The translations under genes and the position numbers were made by a program. Shown here in pieces: positions 59,561-64,000 of a DNA stretch of 64,000 nucleotides. The notes below the pieces were generated by a model, which had not been told where the DNA came from, did not search any database, and saw nothing but the letters and a program-made list of their open reading frames with translations. This DNA is from Sipunculus nudus (Eukaryota > Annelida > Sipuncula > Golfingiida > Sipunculidae): positions 1,387,973 to 1,451,972 of the forward strand of contig JAPPUL010000073.1 in assembly GCA_026874595.1 (NCBI GenBank). The letters run 5' to 3'. How positions within the stretch are numbered: the first letter of the stretch is position 1; each line of letters begins with the position of its first letter.

Positions 59561-62122
59561 TTAGGTATCATTTTTATCTTTTACTTCAAGATCTATATAT
59601 TTGGAATAATGTTCTTCTTTTTTGTCTTCTAATATCTTTTTATAAATACTTGTTAAAGTTTGATGACACTCAGTAAGAGTATTATTTATTTTAAGAGCTT
59701 TTTTAAGTACTTCTATACCTTTCTTATACTCACCTTTATTTAGATATATTTTACCAAGTAGCGTTAGTATACTTGCTATTTGCTCTTGATTTTTATCATC
59801 TTCAAACAAATATGCTTTTTTTAAATAATTCAATGCTTTGTTCTCTTGTCCAAGAGCATAAAGAGACTTTCCTAAATAAAACAGGGTCTCAAAATCATAT
59901 TCTTCACTTTGTATGCATCGACTAAGGGCCTGCATAGCGTTCTCATATTCTTTTTTAGAAAAATAATATTTACCAAGTTGTTTATCGACAAAGATGTCTG
60001 TACTTTTATGCTTCTCTAAGTATATGAATACTTTGCATGCTTTTTCTTTATCATGTTCATATTCATAATATATTTTACTTATCTGTAGTAACGCTTTTAA
60101 GTTGTTAGGATCATCTTTTAAAATCTTTTTAAGAAATAATGAAGCAAGCTTAAAGTTTTTACTTTGTATGGCAATAGACGCAAGACCCATTAAAACAGTG
60201 TTATCTGAGACATTATCAGTTTTTAATTTGTCTTTTACAAAGTCTAATACGGATAAATTTAAATCTGTTAAAAGCTTTTTAAAAACAAAACATATGTTTT
60301 GGTCATAAACACCATTATTAAAAGCGTCTTTAAAGCCATATAGAATATCGCTCATAAGTTTTTTATTAGTAATATCTTGTCCTTTTAGTATTTCTTTTTC
60401 TTTATCATCTTTTAGTATTTCTTGGTTAATAAACCTTGAAAGCGACTTAAGACAAAGCCCATAAAGACCACACATGAAGTAACATATTGCTAATCGATAA
60501 TCTATTTTATTCTTTTCCTCTAAAGTTGTCCTAAAAGACATAGAGATTTCTTGCTCATCGTTTTCTTCTTTAACTTTAGTATAATAAATAATGGCTTTTT
60601 CAAAGAGGTTTATATTGTATAGAATGTCTGCGATATTTAAAAGTATATATTTATAAATATAGCTATCATCAACAACAGAATTTTTCAAGTACTGGCAATA
60701 TTTGGCAAGAGCTTGTTCAGATTCATTAGTTTCTTTAAGGGCATTGGCTTGAAGAAGAGTAAGAGCATTTTTGTTTAAGTTTTTATATTCTTTTGCTTTG
60801 TAAGAACAATTAAGTGCTTCGCTATACTGTTTTTGTTCAAAATGTAGGAATGCCAAACTAAAATATGCAGAATTAGATAAATGATTTATTTCCAAAGCTT
60901 TATTATATGAACTTAAAGCGTTTTTAGTTTCTCCGGTGTTATAGTAGCAATCTCCAAGCAAGACATAAAATATATCCTTCCCTAAAGCTTCCAAGTCAAA
61001 AAGTAAAAGTAGTTTAAGTCCATCATAATAGCGTAAATTTTGTGCATAATAAATCATTATATTAAGTATGGTATCCACTCGAACTTCTTCCCCGCTTTCA
61101 ATTATCGATAATAGTTTTTGATGATATTGTTCAACGGAATTATCCATATTCAAAAGATAAAGCTCTCTTTTTTGAGGATTAATATTAATAGGAGTTGCAA
61201 AGGAAATATCTTCTTTTAGGAATTCCTTAAATAAAGCTGCAAACTTGTTTTCTAAATGCGTTTTATCTTTTGTTTTCTCTTTTGTCAGCTGGTCGACATT
61301 GAATATCTTATATACTTTATCAGGTTTAATGCGTACAAAGAGCTTATGTTCTTTTGAAGTTTTTTTATGTGAAGTTTTTTTCTTCACAAAGGTTTCATCC
61401 ACAAAGGTTTCATCCACAAAGGTTTCATCCACAAAGGTTTCATCGAGAAGGGATTCACTAGACTTTTTATTTTTATCGTCAGAAGTTTTATCGTCAGAAA
61501 TGTGGTCATATTCGTTAGAGGTTTTAATTTTGTCCTTAAGTTCAGGTTTAATATCGTGGATAATATTTTCTTGTAGAACATCTTTATTTACAACATCTTT
61601 ATTTACTTTAGTTTGTGTTTTACTATCTGGTATATCTTTTGAGACTAGTTTTTCTTGATGCTGTTCTTCTTGATGTTGTTTTACAAATTTTGTCTTTTTA
61701 ATAAAGTGTTTTTCTGATGTAGATTTTTCAATATTAGACTTTTCAATATTAGATTTTTCAATATTAGACTTTTCTTTTATGTTTGACTGAACAGAATCAG
61801 TAAAGAGAGGTTCTTTATGAGCAGGTTCTTTGCTAGGATATTTAGAAAACTCTTCGACACTGATCTTTTCATTAATGATGCCTTTATCTTTCATGTTGCT
61901 TATGAGTTTTTGAGTAGAATCGTCTTTAATATTAAGCTTTGACTGGTTCTCATCAGTAATGATATTCTTATCTATGTTTTTATCTATGTTGTGCTTTATA
62001 ATAAAAGGCTTAAGGGTATTAGAATCAAGAGGTGTAAATTGGCCATTCTTATCGATTTCAAATACTTCAAGATCATCAAGGTCCTGCTTAAGAGGTTTTA
62101 TTTTGTGTTTGTCATAAGGCAT
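59561..62122 (-). CDS. Large TPR-repeat protein
   Basis: Residues 310-850 are tandem TPR units, e.g. LGDCYYNTGETKNALSSYNK, LAFLHFEQKQYSEALNCSYK, LGKYYFSKKEYENAMQALSR and LGKIYLNKGEYKKGIEVLKK; these form a solenoid for protein binding. Residues 1-300 are a charged, probably disordered region with NIEKS repeated three times and FVDET repeated four times from 15-bp DNA units. The start chosen is ATG 62122 because GGAG stands 8 nt upstream. An in-frame TTG at 62266 would add a hydrophobic N-terminus and make it membrane-anchored, but has no ribosome-binding site. No enzyme motif was seen. Confidence 0.75.
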   Translation of the reverse strand: MPYDKHKIKPLKQDLDDLEVFEIDKNGQFTPLDSNTLKPFIIKHNIDKNIDKNIITDENQSKLNIKDDSTQKLISNMKDKGIINEKISVEEFSKYPSKEPAHKEPLFTDSVQSNIKEKSNIEKSNIEKSNIEKSTSEKHFIKKTKFVKQHQEEQHQEKLVSKDIPDSKTQTKVNKDVVNKDVLQENIIHDIKPELKDKIKTSNEYDHISDDKTSDDKNKKSSESLLDETFVDETFVDETFVDETFVKKKTSHKKTSKEHKLFVRIKPDKVYKIFNVDQLTKEKTKDKTHLENKFAALFKEFLKEDISFATPININPQKRELYLLNMDNSVEQYHQKLLSIIESGEEVRVDTILNIMIYYAQNLRYYDGLKLLLLFDLEALGKDIFYVLLGDCYYNTGETKNALSSYNKALEINHLSNSAYFSLAFLHFEQKQYSEALNCSYKAKEYKNLNKNALTLLQANALKETNESEQALAKYCQYLKNSVVDDSYIYKYILLNIADILYNINLFEKAIIYYTKVKEENDEQEISMSFRTTLEEKNKIDYRLAICYFMCGLYGLCLKSLSRFINQEILKDDKEKEILKGQDITNKKLMSDILYGFKDAFNNGVYDQNICFVFKKLLTDLNLSVLDFVKDKLKTDNVSDNTVLMGLASIAIQSKNFKLASLFLKKILKDDPNNLKALLQISKIYYEYEHDKEKACKVFIYLEKHKSTDIFVDKQLGKYYFSKKEYENAMQALSRCIQSEEYDFETLFYLGKSLYALGQENKALNYLKKAYLFEDDKNQEQIASILTLLGKIYLNKGEYKKGIEVLKKALKINNTLTECHQTLTSIYKKILEDKKEEHYSKYIDLEVKDKNDT
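61384..61446 (-). repeat. In-frame 15-bp repeat encoding FVDET units
   Basis: GGTTTCATCCACAAA (plus strand) occurs four times and encodes FVDET on the minus strand in the disordered part of the TPR protein. A second array, encoding NIEKS three times, lies at about 61720-61775. Confidence 0.9.
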
Positions 62123-62390
62123 ATATACTACTCCAAGGGTATAAACACTATTAGCTAAAAACACGTACAAAGGTGTAATATTTAGTTTAGAGAAAGTGCT
62201 ATAGAAAAGATATAAAAATATAAAGCCTAGAATATAACTAGAATATAAAACATATAAAGACCACAAATATTTAGTAATAAAGTTAAATAAGAAAAACTTA
62301 ATATAGTTACGATAATATTAGTATACGATGGGATATAATATCGCAAGACTAGAGATAAAAACTTAACATGTTGTTGTAAATGGTGATAAG
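62123..62390. other. Divergent spacer between the TPR gene and the next plus-strand gene
   Basis: This AT-rich spacer contains TATAAT at 62334-62339 on the plus strand, 52 nt before the downstream ATG, without a good -35 box. It also holds the alternative upstream TTG start of the TPR protein. Confidence 0.4.
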
Positions 62391-63248
62391 ATGGGATTAA
62401 AACAAGAGAAAAGAAAATGGTTATATAAGAGAGTACATTTTGTGAGCAAGGTAGTTATTCTCTTTATCATACTAATTATCATACTAAGCTTTGTAAACAT
62501 TAGTATGTATGGTTTGGAAGGTGTTTTGTTAGAAGTTTCAAAAGAGACAAGAGGGGATAAGGGAAAGAGTACAGATAGATATAAAGGAGGTGTTTTAAAA
62601 GGCGGGGCTATTAAAGATTTTGGTGATAAAAGGGGATTACTTGGGATAGGCGGCATAGAACTTGGTATTACGTTATTAAAGTTTGATAGGTTTTTGCACA
62701 AGATGCGAGGACGAGGTTTGTCTAAGGAAGAAAAGAGCAAATATTATTATAAGCGTAATGCGGGAAAATTTTTAATAAATGGCTTTGAAGATAAGAACCT
62801 TTTGATAAAAGGGAGAATAATAACATATAAAAGGCACCTTGCAATAAAGCTATTAGGGAATAAAGCTAAGAAACGAAGGGGGGGTGAAGGTGTATTTTTA
62901 CCGTTGTCGAGGCTCGATAAAGCTTTAAAAGGAGTTGCTTTAAAGTTTTATGATGATAAATTATACGAGGTAGAATTTGAGTATATAGAGGATTTAACAG
63001 GTTTAAATGTTCTAATAGAGGAGTATCATAATCTGCTTGGAGCGGGTTCAGAATATACAGAAGTAACAAGTACGTACAGCTGGTTTTTGGAATCTGGGGG
63101 GAATGAGTATATGATAACATTAAATTTTTTAGGGGAGGGTTTTCCTCGTAGAGTATTAATAAGGTATAGACATTTAAGAGAGGAAGAGAAGGCAAGTCAA
63201 TATTTTCATGAATCGAAGTTGCAAATAGACAAAATTATGAAAAGATGA
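62391..63248 (+). CDS. Exported or membrane-anchored hypothetical protein
   Basis: I do not recognise this 285-residue protein. A basic start and one hydrophobic helix (VVILFIILIIILSFVNISMY, about 22-41) indicate export or anchoring. The rest is basic and beta-rich: KFYDDKLYEVEFEYIEDLTG and STYSWFLESGGNEYMITLNF suggest a small substrate- or partner-binding fold. A Gly/Lys-rich stretch lies near 57-90. The ATG is preceded by GGTGATAAG. The stop codon lies in a 16-bp duplication (63240-63272). No functional partner is adjacent. Confidence 0.65.
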   Translation: MGLKQEKRKWLYKRVHFVSKVVILFIILIIILSFVNISMYGLEGVLLEVSKETRGDKGKSTDRYKGGVLKGGAIKDFGDKRGLLGIGGIELGITLLKFDRFLHKMRGRGLSKEEKSKYYYKRNAGKFLINGFEDKNLLIKGRIITYKRHLAIKLLGNKAKKRRGGEGVFLPLSRLDKALKGVALKFYDDKLYEVEFEYIEDLTGLNVLIEEYHNLLGAGSEYTEVTSTYSWFLESGGNEYMITLNFLGEGFPRRVLIRYRHLREEEKASQYFHESKLQIDKIMKR

Positions 63249-63272
63249 TAGAGATAAAAAGATGATAGAGAT
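63240..63272 (+). repeat. 16/17-bp tandem duplication spanning a stop codon
   Basis: AAAAGATGATAGAGAT is followed by the same sequence with one more A. The first copy supplies the last codons and TGA stop of the upstream gene. Confidence 0.85.
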
Positions 63273-63636
63273 GATATTCAGTTGATTTAAAGGGATTTAA
63301 AAGGATATGCAGAGCAAGTAAAAATAGATAATCTTTCTTTTTTTTATTTAAGTATTATATTTTAGACGGGAGGGACAGGGTGATGTAAAAAGCCACAAAT
63401 AGTAAAATAGTATAAAGAAGTAAAGCTTTTAAGTAACTTAAAAGTAAGAAGAGGCTATACTATAGCATAGGATATTAGAAAACAAAATAAAATAAAAAAA
63501 TACATGTAAAATAGCAAGTAATCTAAGAGTAAGACAAGAGGGGGCTCTGAGAAATTTTGAAAAAAATCTTATGAAAAAGATGCTTGTAAAAAGTGCAGGT
63601 TTATAAAACAAGTTTATAAAATTGGAGGGATACTAA
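63249..63636 (+). other. Spacer upstream of the oxidoreductase gene
   Basis: This 388-base AT-rich spacer begins with the duplicated stop region. A short GCTATACTATAGC palindrome lies near 63452. TTGAAA near 63555 and two TATAAA boxes at 63602-63620 do not pair at 17 bp. GGAGGG at 63624-63629 is the ribosome-binding site of the next gene. Confidence 0.4.
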
Positions 63637-64000
63637 ATGTCTCAAAAGAACGGAAAACGTCAAGGTATAGTAACGAAGGCTAAGAAGGGTAAGGAGCTAA
63701 AAGTAAAGAAAGAGACTGTAAGGAAAGTAGAAAAGAAGGAAGCAGTAGGAGGAGGAAGTAAAGCGAAGTATAAAGGGATACCGACGACGGCAGATGGCAC
63801 AGCAAATGTGGTATGGGTTGAGACCCACATAACGCAAGCAGCATGTGCGTATCCGATAACGTCGTCAACAAATATGGGGGTAGGGTATCAAGTAGAGTAT
63901 GCAAATGGGAAGGAGAATCTGTGGGGAGAGCGGATAGAATTTATGGAGCTTGAGTCAGAACACAGTTCAGCGAGTGCCTGTGAAGGGTATGCTCTTGCGG
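63637..64000 (+). CDS. Pyruvate:ferredoxin-oxidoreductase-like protein, N-terminal fragment
   Basis: It starts at ATG 63637, 7 nt after GGAGGG, and is open to the window end (121 residues). After a lysine-rich stretch of about 45 residues comes WVETHITQAACAYPITSSTN, with the YPIT-S-S-T segment that binds thiamine-pyrophosphate-domain partners in PFOR/NifJ enzymes, then GERIEFMELESEHSSASACE. These enzymes oxidise pyruvate to acetyl-CoA and reduce ferredoxin in anaerobes. The ETHITQ form departs from the usual N-terminus, so a related 2-oxoacid oxidoreductase is possible. The lysine-rich leader is unusual. Confidence 0.85.
   Translation, partial: MSQKNGKRQGIVTKAKKGKELKVKKETVRKVEKKEAVGGGSKAKYKGIPTTADGTANVVWVETHITQAACAYPITSSTNMGVGYQVEYANGKENLWGERIEFMELESEHSSASACEGYALA

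Overview
The window comes from an AT-rich bacterial chromosome. Three things point towards a spirochaete-like anaerobe: HEAT- and TPR-repeat envelope or scaffold proteins, a sensor-type class III nucleotide cyclase, and a pyruvate:ferredoxin-oxidoreductase-like gene. This placement is an inference; no 16S gene or diagnostic marker is present. No tRNA, rRNA, insertion sequence, prophage or CRISPR array was recognised.

Layout. (1) 1-9.7 kb: the 5' part of homoserine dehydrogenase (minus), a sigma-54 enhancer-binding protein, an MFS transporter broken by one extra base and translationally coupled to a CNNM/CBS (CorC-like) membrane protein, then ilvD and groEL. (2) 9.9-31.4 kb: one unbroken minus-strand block, rpsL-rpsG-fusA-tuf-S10-spc-alpha down to rpoA-rplQ, followed by a sirtuin. 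It holds secY, rpmJ and infA but not adk or map. Several ribosomal proteins carry long charged low-complexity extensions. (3) 31.8-36 kb: minus-strand small protein, SH3-like lipoprotein, Bax-inhibitor-1 family protein and an AI-2E/PerM permease with a TerB-like tail. (4) 36.3-48.7 kb, plus strand: a degenerate nucleotide-cyclase-like protein, a three-subunit molybdopterin oxidoreductase (SoeABC/DMSO-reductase-like), a ScsB/DsbD-like thiol reductase, a cell-wall amidase and an intact membrane-bound cyclase. (5) 49.4-55.1 kb: a sucrose cluster of fructokinase, fused sucrose-phosphate synthase/phosphatase and sucrose synthase. (6) 55.1-62.1 kb, minus: an 80-bp tandem array, HEAT-repeat protein, pheS, an unknown coiled-coil protein and a TPR protein. 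(7) 62.4-64 kb: an exported or anchored unknown protein and the start of a pyruvate:ferredoxin-oxidoreductase-like gene.

How the genes work together. The sucrose genes can both make and break sucrose around UDP-glucose and fructose 6-phosphate, as expected for an osmolyte or carbon store. The molybdoenzyme could exchange electrons between a sulfur-type substrate and quinones, with the thiol-reducing membrane protein next door. Two cyclase-fold proteins, one with its active-site residues and one without, suggest cyclic-nucleotide signalling.

The most unusual signal is structural: very frequent short tandem duplications. They fill intergenic spacers, repeatedly straddle stop codons, and appear as in-frame tripeptide or pentapeptide repeats inside otherwise conserved proteins. 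I found no gene cluster that I would call a new defence or biosynthetic system.
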